NCBI RefSeq assembly: GCF_003201955.1
Contig: NZ_QJJM01000003.1
Span: 269,171 to 333,170, forward strand
Direction: 5' to 3'
DNA from: Blastomonas natatoria
GTDB taxonomy: Bacteria > Pseudomonadota > Alphaproteobacteria > Sphingomonadales > Sphingomonadaceae
DNA length: 64,000 bases
Shown: positions 37,757 to 46,500 of the stretch, one piece after another
How positions within the stretch are numbered: the first letter of the stretch is position 1
How the letters are laid out: every line of letters starts with the position of its first letter
Program-made: the position numbers and the translations under genes
The notes under the pieces: model-generated
What the model was told of the DNA's origin: nothing
Seen by the model: the letters and a program-made list of their open reading frames with translations, nothing else
The model's database searches: none

Positions 37757-38686
37757 TTACAATCCCCCTGCAAGGCGAAGGCGCAGCCGTGGCAGCAACC
37801 GCTCGGCAAGCCGGGAATAGCGCAGGTAGCGATACGCGCCGAGCGGCCCCAGACCCCACAGGCTTGCGAGCGCGCGCCATTTGGCGGCCCGGTCCCCTGC
37901 GGCGGCTTCGGCGAGGGCGATGTTGATGGCAACCGACGCCTGGCTCAGCTGCGCGGTGCTCGCCTTTGGAAGCAGGTGGCGGGCGAGCACGAGCTGCAGC
38001 TGCGCAGCCAGTTCTTCCCGGCTGCGCGTCATCGTCTGGGCTGCAGGATGAATGCGGAACGCGCTGGTTGGCTGCGGGTCGAAAACCACTTTGCCCTGAT
38101 CGCCCAGCTTGAGCCACAGCTCCCAGTCAGGCGTGTACCACAATGTCTCGTCCATTCCCCCGGCAGCGATAAAGGCCTCGCGGCTGAAGACGGGGGAGGG
38201 CATGGCAAGCGTGTTCTGCACCAGCAGACGGTCGCGAAACTGGCTGTTCGGGATCAACCCGGGTGTGAAGGGCGGGTACAGGCCGCCCATGTCTCGACCT
38301 GCAGGATCGATCAGGCGAGCCGGGCCAAAGATGAGTGCTGCGTCGTCATGGCGCGCCAGCATGGCACGCATCGCCTGCGCACGGCCTGCCAGCCAGACAT
38401 CATCCTGATGCAGCGTACAGACATGGCGGGCGCGGGCGGCGGCGACCATCGCGTTGGTCTTGGCAGTCCAGCTGGCGACGCTGGGCACATGGGCGTAATC
38501 GATCGCAAGTCCGCTTGCAAACCGGGCTGCCGCCGCTTCCCCTGCAGGCCCCTCCGGGGTGGAATCGCGGATGATGATCTCGATCGCATCTCGCGCTTCG
38601 CCCTGTGCGGCAATGCTCGCGAGGGCCTCCTCGAACCAGGGCGTCGGCCGGTGAACCGGCATCACCACGCTGAGCCATGGGTGCAT
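37757..38686 (-). CDS. Family 2 glycosyltransferase (GT-A fold)
   Basis: The gene encodes 309 aa. The N-terminus LSVVMPVHRPTPWFEEALASI is the GT2 nucleotide-sugar binding start. A DxD-like motif is QDDVW (about residues 93-97). The segment GGMDETLWYTPDWELWLKLG contains the acceptor/base region. It probably adds a sugar to a surface polysaccharide or lipid carrier. ATG 38686 is chosen; GTG and TTG starts a few codons upstream are possible. It lies 13 bases after the next upstream gene. Confidence 0.88.
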   Translation of the reverse strand: MHPWLSVVMPVHRPTPWFEEALASIAAQGEARDAIEIIIRDSTPEGPAGEAAAARFASGLAIDYAHVPSVASWTAKTNAMVAAARARHVCTLHQDDVWLAGRAQAMRAMLARHDDAALIFGPARLIDPAGRDMGGLYPPFTPGLIPNSQFRDRLLVQNTLAMPSPVFSREAFIAAGGMDETLWYTPDWELWLKLGDQGKVVFDPQPTSAFRIHPAAQTMTRSREELAAQLQLVLARHLLPKASTAQLSQASVAINIALAEAAAGDRAAKWRALASLWGLGPLGAYRYLRYSRLAERLLPRLRLRLAGGL

Positions 38687-38699
38687 CGCCACGGAACCG

Positions 38700-39938
38700 T
38701 CAGGCTTCGGGGGCAAAGCGGTTATCGTTCCCCGCGATCACGGACAGCACGAAACCGCCGAGCACATTTTGCAGTCCGACTGCAGCGCTGGTGGCGAACA
38801 GGATCAGCGGCAGCTGGGTTTCGAGCGCGACGAACCCGCCTTGGCCCCACCAGACGGTCACCGCAAGGAGCCCAAGAAGCCCCGCACCGATCAGCGCAAT
38901 GCCGGAAACCAACATCATCTCCAACGTCAGCCAGCCGGAACTGGCCCTCAAGGCGGGGCGTATCAGGCGATAGCCCTGCCGAACGCCGAACAGGTGCGTG
39001 GCCACCGCCATGATCAGTGCAAAGTGTCCGCAGGTGGTCAGGAACCCTGCAATGATGGTCCAGCTGGTGCCGAACATCGTCGCCCCGCCCAGCACGCCCA
39101 GCAGGTGCAGCAGTGCGACCCCGAAGATGACCCCTGCAAGCCCGAGACATGCGGCCCCCGGCACGCCGAACACCCAGGTCGGACTGAGCATGAACAGATA
39201 GCGCAGGTGCCGCCAGCCGTCGCGCCACGGGCGAAGGTGTGGCGCGCGGTCGCGCAGATCCCGCGACAGCGTTGCCGGAACCTCGGTGACGCGCAGACGT
39301 AGCAGCGCGGCCTTGATCACCATCTCGCTGGCAAATTCCATTCCGGAGCCCGACAGGCGGAGCCGTTCGAACGCCTCCTTGCGGATTGCCCTAAGGCCGC
39401 AATGCGCATCGCCTATGCCCGAGCGGAAAAGCAGATTGAGAACGCCTGACAGGCCGGGGTTGCCGATATATCGGTTCTTCCACGGCATGGCGCCTGGCGT
39501 GATGCCCCCTTTGAAGCGGTTGCCCATGCACAGGTCGTACCCCGCGTCGAGCTGCGCGACCATGGCTATTCCCTCGAGGAAATTGTAGCTCCCGTCGCAG
39601 TCGCCCATCAGGATATAGCGACCCGATGCAGCCGAGCAGCCCCCGATCAGCGCCGCGCCATAGCCGCGCTCGGTCACTGGCACGACCCGGGCACCAAGCT
39701 CGCTGGCCAGCGCCTGGCTGCCATCGGTCGAGCCATTGTCGGCAATCACGATCTCGCCGCTCATCCCAAGCTCGGTGCGCAGCATCGCCAGCGCGTCGAG
39801 CGCATTGGCGATGCAATGCGGAAGACTCTGGACTTCGTTGAGACAGGGCAGGACGATGGTCACATCGCTGCATGCGCCTTCCTCTGCCAGCGCCGAGCCG
39901 TCCCGGAAGGCCCGATGCTGTGTTCTTGCGAGTTCCAT
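38700..39938 (-). CDS. DPM1-like family 2 glycosyltransferase with C-terminal membrane helices
   Basis: The gene encodes 412 aa. The catalytic GT-A domain (about 25-245) has VTIVLPCLNEVQSLP, ADNGSTDGS and the DxD-like MGDCDGSYNF. It is followed by about five membrane helices (250-400). This is the layout of polyprenyl-phosphate mannose/glucose synthases that load a sugar on undecaprenyl phosphate for later transfer by GT-C enzymes. It is first in the operon whose last gene is gtrA, consistent with a lipid-linked sugar flipping pathway. Confidence 0.88.
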   Translation of the reverse strand: MELARTQHRAFRDGSALAEEGACSDVTIVLPCLNEVQSLPHCIANALDALAMLRTELGMSGEIVIADNGSTDGSQALASELGARVVPVTERGYGAALIGGCSAASGRYILMGDCDGSYNFLEGIAMVAQLDAGYDLCMGNRFKGGITPGAMPWKNRYIGNPGLSGVLNLLFRSGIGDAHCGLRAIRKEAFERLRLSGSGMEFASEMVIKAALLRLRVTEVPATLSRDLRDRAPHLRPWRDGWRHLRYLFMLSPTWVFGVPGAACLGLAGVIFGVALLHLLGVLGGATMFGTSWTIIAGFLTTCGHFALIMAVATHLFGVRQGYRLIRPALRASSGWLTLEMMLVSGIALIGAGLLGLLAVTVWWGQGGFVALETQLPLILFATSAAVGLQNVLGGFVLSVIAGNDNRFAPEA

Positions 39939-40265
39939 AGGGGCTCCGTCAGTCGTCCGCCGTCAAATCTTGCATCTCTTGGTTAACAAAGAATGGATTT
40001 GCCCGACGCTGAAGGGCTTCTTTTTCAAGGAGAAAGCCACCAGATGCTGCTGTCTGCGGCCGTGAGGGAGCAAAGCCTGCATGCGAACTGCGTCTGGCAT
40101 GCGCCAGCGGTTATGACCGGGCAAAAGGCTCGTTCGTCGCCTCGGATCGATGCGGTCAGGCGCAGGCTGCGGAGCGTGGACAGACGGCCGGGCGCGAAAG
40201 ACTCTCAAAGTCCCCGATGTTTTTTCATGGAAACCGCCACCATCTTTCTCAAGTCATTGAAAAGA
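39939..40265. other. Intergenic region: promoter side of glycosyltransferase operon, tRNA downstream flank
   Basis: No gene is supported. The AT-richer part near 39960-40010 is the likely promoter region for the minus-strand operon. An 11-bp inverted repeat (40237-40247 with 40261-40271) overlaps the CCA end of the tRNA fragment. A long plus-strand open frame through this region reads across the tRNA fragment and is spurious. Confidence 0.6.
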
Positions 40266-40315
40266 TGGTGGGCGCGGCAGGGATTGAACCTGCGACCCCA
40301 CCCGTGTGAAGGGAG
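40266..40315 (-). tRNA. 3' half of a tRNA-Val(CAC)-like gene; probable attachment site
   Basis: On the minus strand this reads as anticodon loop TTCACAC (anticodon CAC), the 3' side of the anticodon stem, variable loop, a T arm with GTTCAATCCCTGC, acceptor 3' strand GCGCCCA and an encoded CCA (40266-40268). The 5' half (acceptor 5' strand and D arm) is absent: to the right, sequence departs in the anticodon stem (position 28 no longer pairs with 42). A tRNA 3' half without its 5' half is the classical attR/attL remnant of site-specific integration. It marks the left boundary of the element to the right. Confidence 0.8.
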
Positions 40316-40361
40316 TCAACTAAATCAGATAGTTAGCTGTTTTACTTGTAGAAACAGCCTT

Positions 40362-40395
40362 CTGTACGAGGCTGGCTGTACGCGATTTGTACGAG
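40362..40395 (+). repeat. Three TGTACG direct repeats
   Basis: TGTACGAG, TGTACGCG and TGTACGAG start at 40362, 40377 and 40388. They lie between the attachment site and the rep gene leader and could be iterons or regulator sites. Three short copies are only modest evidence. Confidence 0.45.
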
Positions 40396-40483
40396 TGGGC
40401 ACTTTGAGCCCCCTGAAAACGTGCATGTTTGGTCGGAATTGGCGCGCTACGAAGCCAGTGGGCAGGCCGCCAGACCAAGAACG

Positions 40484-40519
40484 AAAAACCGCCGGAAGGG
40501 CTGGCACCCTTCGCGGCGG
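40484..40519 (-). terminator. Minus-strand intrinsic terminator in the rep leader
   Basis: The arms CCGCCGCGAAGGG and CCCTTCCGGCGG (minus strand) pair with one bulge around a six-base loop and are followed by TTTTT. No minus-strand protein gene lies upstream, so the terminator most simply ends a short antisense RNA. Confidence 0.7.
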
Positions 40520-40543
40520 CAATATCTATAGCGGTTCGGCTAT
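40484..40543 (-). ncRNA. Candidate antisense (counter-transcribed) RNA in the repC-like leader
   Basis: On the minus strand a promoter-like pair is visible: TTGCGC (40578-40573), a 17-base spacer and TAAATA (40555-40550). About 60 bases downstream lies a strong GC stem-loop (40519-40507 with 40500-40489) followed by five U residues (40488-40484), an intrinsic terminator. The predicted RNA of about 60 nt is complementary to the leader of the rep gene. Size, place and ending resemble the ctRNA that controls repC in repABC plasmids. The transcription start is estimated, not shown. Confidence 0.6.
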
Positions 40544-40603
40544 TTCTCTTATTTACGCGACCGGAGAATCGGGCGCAAGGGCAATCCTTGCGGGAGGTGC
40601 GTC

Positions 40604-41782
40604 ATGAGCATCTCTTTAGCACACGAGGGGCTTCCACCCGGAGTCACCCACTTCAACCTGGCTGATCTGATCGAGAAGATCGCAACCGGGACATGCCGGG
40701 AGGAATACCTCTCGGCGACTGCAGTGCGCGTCCTGAAGCACTACCTCCTTGGTTGCCGGTCGTCCGACTTTGAGCGTGGCAAGATTTGCGGGGTGTGGGA
40801 GCAACCGCAAACCACGGCTCAGACGCTGCGCATCTCAACGAAGGTCCTGCACAACGCTGAAGCCGAACTTGAACGCGGCGGGTTCATCGAGCGGACTCAT
40901 GTTCCCCATGCGCGCCGCACAGGTCAGCGCCGTGATGGCGTCATCGTCAGCCTCGCTGGGATAAGCCTGCGTCCGCTGATCGATGGCTATGGCCGCTGGA
41001 AGGCCCGCCTTGAGGCGATGGAGCTGCATGAGCGTGCGGCTGCTTCGCTTCGGCACGAGGTTGTCATGCTCGGCCGCGAGATCAGAGCGACGCAGGCAGC
41101 TGCATTAATCGAGGAGGCAGAGCGCATTCTGCCCCGAGGGCGCGTGTCCCGCATCAGCTCTGTCGAAAAGCTGGGAGCCCTGAAGGCCATGCTCGAGGCA
41201 CTGTTGGTGCAGCCGGAAGTTCTGTCTGGTGGCACCATATCTTCCCACCGGACGGAAGAAATCTTCGCACCCGATATACTTGTCAAAGACTCGTCCAAAA
41301 ACCGTAAGCGCGTGACTGGCGTTGACCAGTCGGACGAGGTCTCACCAGCAATGGCTGTCGGCCTTGCGAGCGCAGACTATCGGAGCCTGCTGCCGTCCGA
41401 CCGGGCACCGGGCTGGCCAGACATTGTCGACGCGTCGGCAATCGCCTGTCGTTGGCACAATGTCTCGCAGCCGGCCTGGGCTGAGGCATGCGAAAGGCTG
41501 GGGCGCGAGCGTGCGGCGCTTTGCGTCCTCGTCATAGACCGCAACGCGCGATTGCCACGCGATCACCGCTACCGAGCACGGTTAGGCAGGAAATGCCTGA
41601 GCGGGCTGCTGCGGAACGCCTCCAGCCTCTTACCCATGATCAAGGCAGCCAAGGGCTATCCAGAGGGGAGCTTGCCGGACCGTCAGTTCGAAACGGAGGT
41701 GTCAGCCCCCAGAACCGGTCACAGCTTTGCAGGTGCATGCCTTTCGGCCCTGGCGAAGCTCTCTGGGGAGGTGCAGCCATGA
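40604..41782 (+). CDS. RepC-like plasmid replication initiator (winged-helix)
   Basis: The gene encodes 392 aa. Residues about 35-125 form a winged helix: TAVRVLKHYLLGCRSSDF, then a recognition region with QTLRISTKVLHNAEAELERGGFIER and basic wing residues. This arrangement, followed by a long helical stretch (LHERAAASLRHEVVMLGREIRATQ), resembles RepC of repABC plasmids. The C-terminal half has a second domain with W-rich and Arg-rich segments (LGRKCLSGLLRNASSLLPMI). GGGAGG precedes the ATG, directly after a 7-bp stem (CGCAAGG/CCTTGCG). Unlike repABC, no repA or repB lies upstream. RepC is the best reading; a plasmid-type transcription factor is the alternative. Confidence 0.65.
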   Translation: MSISLAHEGLPPGVTHFNLADLIEKIATGTCREEYLSATAVRVLKHYLLGCRSSDFERGKICGVWEQPQTTAQTLRISTKVLHNAEAELERGGFIERTHVPHARRTGQRRDGVIVSLAGISLRPLIDGYGRWKARLEAMELHERAAASLRHEVVMLGREIRATQAAALIEEAERILPRGRVSRISSVEKLGALKAMLEALLVQPEVLSGGTISSHRTEEIFAPDILVKDSSKNRKRVTGVDQSDEVSPAMAVGLASADYRSLLPSDRAPGWPDIVDASAIACRWHNVSQPAWAEACERLGRERAALCVLVIDRNARLPRDHRYRARLGRKCLSGLLRNASSLLPMIKAAKGYPEGSLPDRQFETEVSAPRTGHSFAGACLSALAKLSGEVQP

Positions 41783-42414
41783 CACAAACGCGAACCACAA
41801 GCCTGTGGGAGGAGCTGGAGGCGGGCAACATCTGGTGGCCGTCCTACAAGCCCGGGCGGGACCCCGTTTTGAGCTGGCGCCATGCCGCCGCGATCCTGAT
41901 GCGCGACATTGACCCGCAGCCCATTTTCGCTGCCCTGCCAGCGGCGTTCGAGGGGATGTACGATCTCACCGCAGACGAGGTCTGCGATCAACTTCCAGTT
42001 CCTGGCGACCAGGTTCTTTGGCCTGTGTGGCTGGAAAGCTGGGTCAGCCATTTCGACCATTGGTACGATCCGGTCAGGCAACTGGTCGAGCAGCATTGTA
42101 CCACTCCAGATGCCCGGGTCATTGCTGGCATGTTGACGCGGCTCGACGGGGCCGCCTTCTGCGACTTCGTCCTCCACGCCTACGAAAGGGCGGCCATTGT
42201 CGGGTCACTCCGTGGGGCACCCATCGGCGATGACCCCCTGCCAATCGTCCAGACGATCCCGAATGCCGCACCGTTCGAGCGGCTAAGCTACGGCTTTTAC
42301 CAGCGGTTCTGCGCCGAACTGAACCGGGAGGCGGAGCCTCCAGCGACCCCGATGTCGGGCCTGGATTTCGACCGGGCCGGAAACCCCAATATATTCGGCG
42401 GAGACCTCACATGA
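41779..42414 (+). CDS. Hypothetical protein of the mobile element
   Basis: The gene encodes 211 aa, soluble, acidic and rich in Trp and Pro, with no signal or membrane segment. No family was recognised. ATG 41779 overlaps the stop of the RepC-like gene (ATGA), so it is translationally coupled and probably works with replication or copy control. Confidence 0.65.
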   Translation: MTQTRTTSLWEELEAGNIWWPSYKPGRDPVLSWRHAAAILMRDIDPQPIFAALPAAFEGMYDLTADEVCDQLPVPGDQVLWPVWLESWVSHFDHWYDPVRQLVEQHCTTPDARVIAGMLTRLDGAAFCDFVLHAYERAAIVGSLRGAPIGDDPLPIVQTIPNAAPFERLSYGFYQRFCAELNREAEPPATPMSGLDFDRAGNPNIFGGDLT

Positions 42415-42745
42415 ACACTGCACAGAACGCGATCATCGCTTTCCGGCTGTTCGGCCGGTGTCACCCGGCAGGAAATGCCAAGCCACGTCATGACTCCCCA
42501 CCATCAGACCGTCAGTCACGAAGCAGCGCATATAGAAGTGCACACTCCACGCTGAATTCGAGCGGTGGCAAGGGGTGCGCAAACCCGCAGAAATCAGCCA
42601 TTCTAGGCCCTAGGCGCGGTTCTAGAGACGACCAAAAAGCACTCCAAAGCTGTGGCGCGCAGCAGCGTGGCTTTCTAGAACGAGCCTATATCAGTCACTT
42701 AGCTTCTAGGCCCCTCGATCTCGTTGCTATCCGGGGGAGGGTCTG
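42415..42745. other. CTAG-rich region before the mobilisation genes; candidate oriT/operator
   Basis: Five CTAG tetramers fall within 107 bases (42603, 42610, 42622, 42675, 42706). TTCTAGGCCC is repeated directly at 42601 and 42704, and GTTCTAGA/TCTAGAAC form an inverted pair (42619-42626 and 42674-42681). Location just upstream of a ribbon-helix-helix gene and a relaxase gene is where an oriT and its autoregulatory sites normally lie. A 111-codon frame starting at 42411 (ATGA overlap) crosses it but has biased, repeat-like composition and is not called. Confidence 0.5.
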
Positions 42746-43519
42746 ATGGCACAAGTCAATGTTGCCGTAGAGGACCGCGTCCTTGCCGCCCTCGATAGGG
42801 TGGCGCAGGCAAAATCGCTCAGCCGGCCCGAGCTTTTGCGCAAGGCGATCCAGGAGCTGATCGAGGCGCACGATGCCGGTCGGCTGACCTTCCAGAGCGA
42901 AGCAGCGCCCAGGCTCGATGCGACCGTCAGCGGGCTGGTGCACCAGTTGCGGGAGCTGGTGATGGAGCTGGACCGGGCGCAGGCGGACAATGCCCGGATG
43001 CTGGGCAAGCTGACCGAGAAATGGAACGGCGGCGAGGAGGCCAACCGGCTCGCCCTGCAGAAGCTCATCACCGAGCTTCGCGAGCTGGATGAAGCCGGCC
43101 TCTCGCCGTTCATGACGCAGACTGGTGAGCTGCTGTCTGCCTTCGAGGCGCTGGAGCCCAAGCTGCTGGGGCTGCTCGGGCCGCACCTGGCGAAGATTTC
43201 CGCGCAGCTTGATCGGTCGATAAAACTGGCGAGCGAACCGCGGCAGATGAGATCCATCTACCTCGGCGACAACCGTTTTCTGTCGCTCAAATTTCTGTCG
43301 GCATGCGGAGGCTTGGCGCTCTTTATCGGCGCGCTCTTCGCAACAGTCCTGCCTACCCAATTCGATGGTTGGTCGGTGTGGCAGTCCGGCAAGCTGATCG
43401 ATCACCCCGCGAAAATGTGTAGGCTGATTGCGCGCAAGTACGGTGTTACCGATTGCAGGGTGCCTGAGCAGGAGCGCGATCTCGGCCTGCGCGTCATTGC
43501 TCATGAGGATCGGCGATGA
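42746..43519 (+). CDS. Ribbon-helix-helix DNA-binding protein with coiled coil and membrane segment (relaxosome accessory candidate)
   Basis: The gene encodes 257 aa. Residues 1-42 fit an Arc/CopG ribbon-helix-helix (VNVAVEDRVLAALDRVAQAKSLSRPELLRKAIQELIE). A long charged, helical region (about 50-165) may form a coiled coil. One membrane segment follows (about 185-205, SACGGLALFIGALFATVLP) and then a short C-terminal domain. The stop overlaps the relaxase ATG, so the protein is very likely the auxiliary oriT-binding factor of the MobF system. A membrane helix in such a factor is unusual and could tie the relaxosome to the inner membrane. Confidence 0.72.
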   Translation: MAQVNVAVEDRVLAALDRVAQAKSLSRPELLRKAIQELIEAHDAGRLTFQSEAAPRLDATVSGLVHQLRELVMELDRAQADNARMLGKLTEKWNGGEEANRLALQKLITELRELDEAGLSPFMTQTGELLSAFEALEPKLLGLLGPHLAKISAQLDRSIKLASEPRQMRSIYLGDNRFLSLKFLSACGGLALFIGALFATVLPTQFDGWSVWQSGKLIDHPAKMCRLIARKYGVTDCRVPEQERDLGLRVIAHEDRR

Positions 43520-46500
43520 TTACGCTCGGCAGCATAGGCTCGGCTTCATCCGCAGCGGAGTATTACTCGGCCGACAACTACTACACCGCCGACCAGACAC
43601 AGGATGCCAGCGCGTGGTTCGGTAAGGGCGCCGAGGCGTTCGGTCTGTCAAGCAAGGTCGAGGAACAGACCTTTGCCGCCGTGCTCGAGGGCAGGCTGCC
43701 CGATGGATCGGTGATTGCCGGGAAGGACGGTCTGCACCGCCCCGGCATCGACCTTACCTTCTCGGCATCGAAGTCCGTGTCGTTGGTCGCGATGCTCGGC
43801 GGCGACAAGCGTCTGGTCGAGGCACTCAAGGACTCCGTGACCGCAACGCTGCGTTGGGCGGAGAAGAACGTTATCGAAGCCCGGGTCTGGGATGCGTCGC
43901 AAGGACGGCAGGTGCCGGAGCGCACCGGCAACCTCATCGCCGCTACCTTCCTTCATGATGTGAACAGGAACGGCGAACCGCAGCTCCACATCCATGCCGT
44001 TGTCGCCAACGCAACCAAGGCCTCAGATGGCAAATGGCACGCGGTGCGCAACGACGAACTGTACCGCGCGCAGCATGTGCTGTCGGCAGTCCACAATGCC
44101 GAGCTGCGCAGCCGCGTCGAAGCCCTAGGCTACGAAACAGTTCCTGCCCGTAACTCGATCGACGGCGCTTTCGAGATCAAAGGCGTGACGCGCGAGGCGG
44201 TCGAAGCCTTCTCGACGCGCCGCGCTGAAATCCTGGCCGAGCTGGCCAAGGAGGACAGAGGCAGCGCCCGCGAACGCGAATTGGCGGCGCTATCGACACG
44301 GCGCGGGAAAGAACTTGAGCCCGATGCGGCGCGGCAGGTCGCCGCGTGGAAGGAAACCGCCCGCGCTATAGGCTTCGACCCGTCGCGCCTCATCGAAAGC
44401 ACCATGGCCCGTGCTGCGGGTGAGCAAACCGTCTGGTCGCGCGTCGTCAACGGCATTCGCGGGATCGGCGAGCGGGGCATGGCGATTGCCAGTGCCATGG
44501 GCCTGACCCCGCGCGATTCCGATCCGCTGGTGCCAGAGCGCCTTGGACGTCTTGAACCCAAGGCCTTTGCCGCAGCGCAGGCGGTGGCCTCGGCAGCGCA
44601 GGAGCTTGGCGAACGCGAAGCGGCCTTTTCCCGCAATGATCTAATCCGCACCGCGCTCGAACGACGGGGCCCGATCACGGTCGACATGATCGAAGACCGG
44701 ATCGATCTGCTACAGGAGCGAGGACTGCTGGTCGGCAGCGGTCCTGCGGATCGCGACCAGATGCTGACCACCGAGCAGGCGCTGGCCATGGAGAACAAGG
44801 TCATCTCCTTGGCGCAGGCGGGCAAGGACAGCGTTCAGCCCATAGCGGACAAGGACGGCATCGTTGCGCGATTGCAGGAACAGGCGCGGGCCATCGGCCT
44901 TCGCCGCCTCAATCCCGGGCAGGAGCAGGCGGGCGTCGCGATCCTCACCTCCAAAGACCGCGTGCACCTGGTTCAGGGCGGCGCGGGTGTGGGAAAGTCG
45001 GCGGCGCTGGCTCCGGTCGCAGCCATTGCGCGGGAGGAAGGGCGGCAGGTGGTGGCATTGTCCCACGTCGGCCGGATCGCGCGGGAGTTTGGGGAGAAGA
45101 CGGCCAGTCCGGCATCGACCGTCGATGCGTTTTTGGCACGGTATGGGCGTGTCATCGACGGCAGTGCCAGCGCGGATAAGGTGGCAGCGGCTAGGGCAGA
45201 GTTGTCCGGTGCGCTGGTGATGGTGGATGAGGCCAGTCAGATCGGCACGGACAGGCTCGCGCGGCTGATCACCCTCGCCAACCAGATGGACGTGGGCAAG
45301 CTGGTGCTGGCCGGGGACATCAAGCAGCTTCCGGCCATCGAGGCGGGCAAACCGTTTGCACAGCTTCAGCAGCAGTATGTCAGGCAAAGCCAGATCACCG
45401 AGAACCTGCGCGCGCAGACCCCGCAGATGCAGGCCATCAACCGCGCGCTCGAACAGGGCGATGTCGCCCAGGCCTTTGCCGTCCTCAAACCTGCGACCAT
45501 CGAAGTTGCGCCGGGCAAGATCGCAGGCATCGCCGCCGACATGTGGGCCGACCTGCCCAAAGAGCAGCGGGACAACACCATCCTTCTCGCCGCTGGACGT
45601 GCGATGCGCAGTGCGGGGAACGCCGCTGCGCAGGCCTCGCTGATCGATCGAGGCCAGATCAGCGCGCGGGGGATCAAGCTCGAGGTGCTCGACCGTGTCA
45701 CAGTCACCCGCGAGGGTGCGCGGCAGTTGAAGGGCTATCAGGAGGGGCGTGTCGTCGCCTTCGAGACTAACCTGACCAGACAGGGCTTTGCCCGTGGCGA
45801 GCGGGGAACGGTCATTGGCGTCAGGGACGGTAAGGTCGAGCTTGCAATGCCCAATGGCGAAGTGCGGCGCTTCGATCCAGACCGCCTGCCCCGCAACCTC
45901 AAACACGACGCGGTCACCATCTTCGAGCGCAAGAACATCGCCCTCCACCAAGGCGACCGCATCCGCTGGACCGCCAAGGATGGCGAGCGGGGGCTGCTCA
46001 ATGGCGACATCGCCCATGTCGCGCGGATCGATGGCGACACCATCACCGTGACCGCGGGTGACGGAAAGCTGCACGATCTGTCGCGCGGTGATCCGATGCT
46101 GGAGCGGCTCGACCTCGCCTACGCTAGCAACGTCCATGTTGCGCAGGGCATGACCGCCAAGAACGGCATCATCATGATGTCTGAGCGCGAGCGGATGCTC
46201 AACACCTCGGCCTCGTTCCTGGTCGCGGTCACCCGGATCGCGGAGAACGCGACGCTCGTGACCGACAACCCTGACCGGGTGGAACGCCAGGTCGATACGC
46301 GCTCCGGCGCAAAGACCAGCGCGCTCGAGACCGCCCGCGAGGTCACGACCGGGGACCGTCCAAATCAGCAAGAGGTCGCGGCCATGTCCGAGGACCTGAA
46401 AAAACTCGCTGAAAAGCTTGGCCCAGAGTTCGCGCTGGCAGTGCTCACCAACAAGGAGCGCGACATCACGCTCGAAAAGTCCCTCTACCGCAGCGAACCC

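Noticed and set aside
39993..40607. 204-codon plus-strand frame across the tRNA fragment
   Set aside because: It reads through the antisense of the tRNA (the familiar WWARQGLNLRPHPCEG artefact) and has no ribosome site.
42411..42746. 111-codon frame starting at an ATGA overlap
   Set aside because: Composition is biased and it spans the CTAG repeats of a likely regulatory or transfer region; the start overlap alone is not enough.
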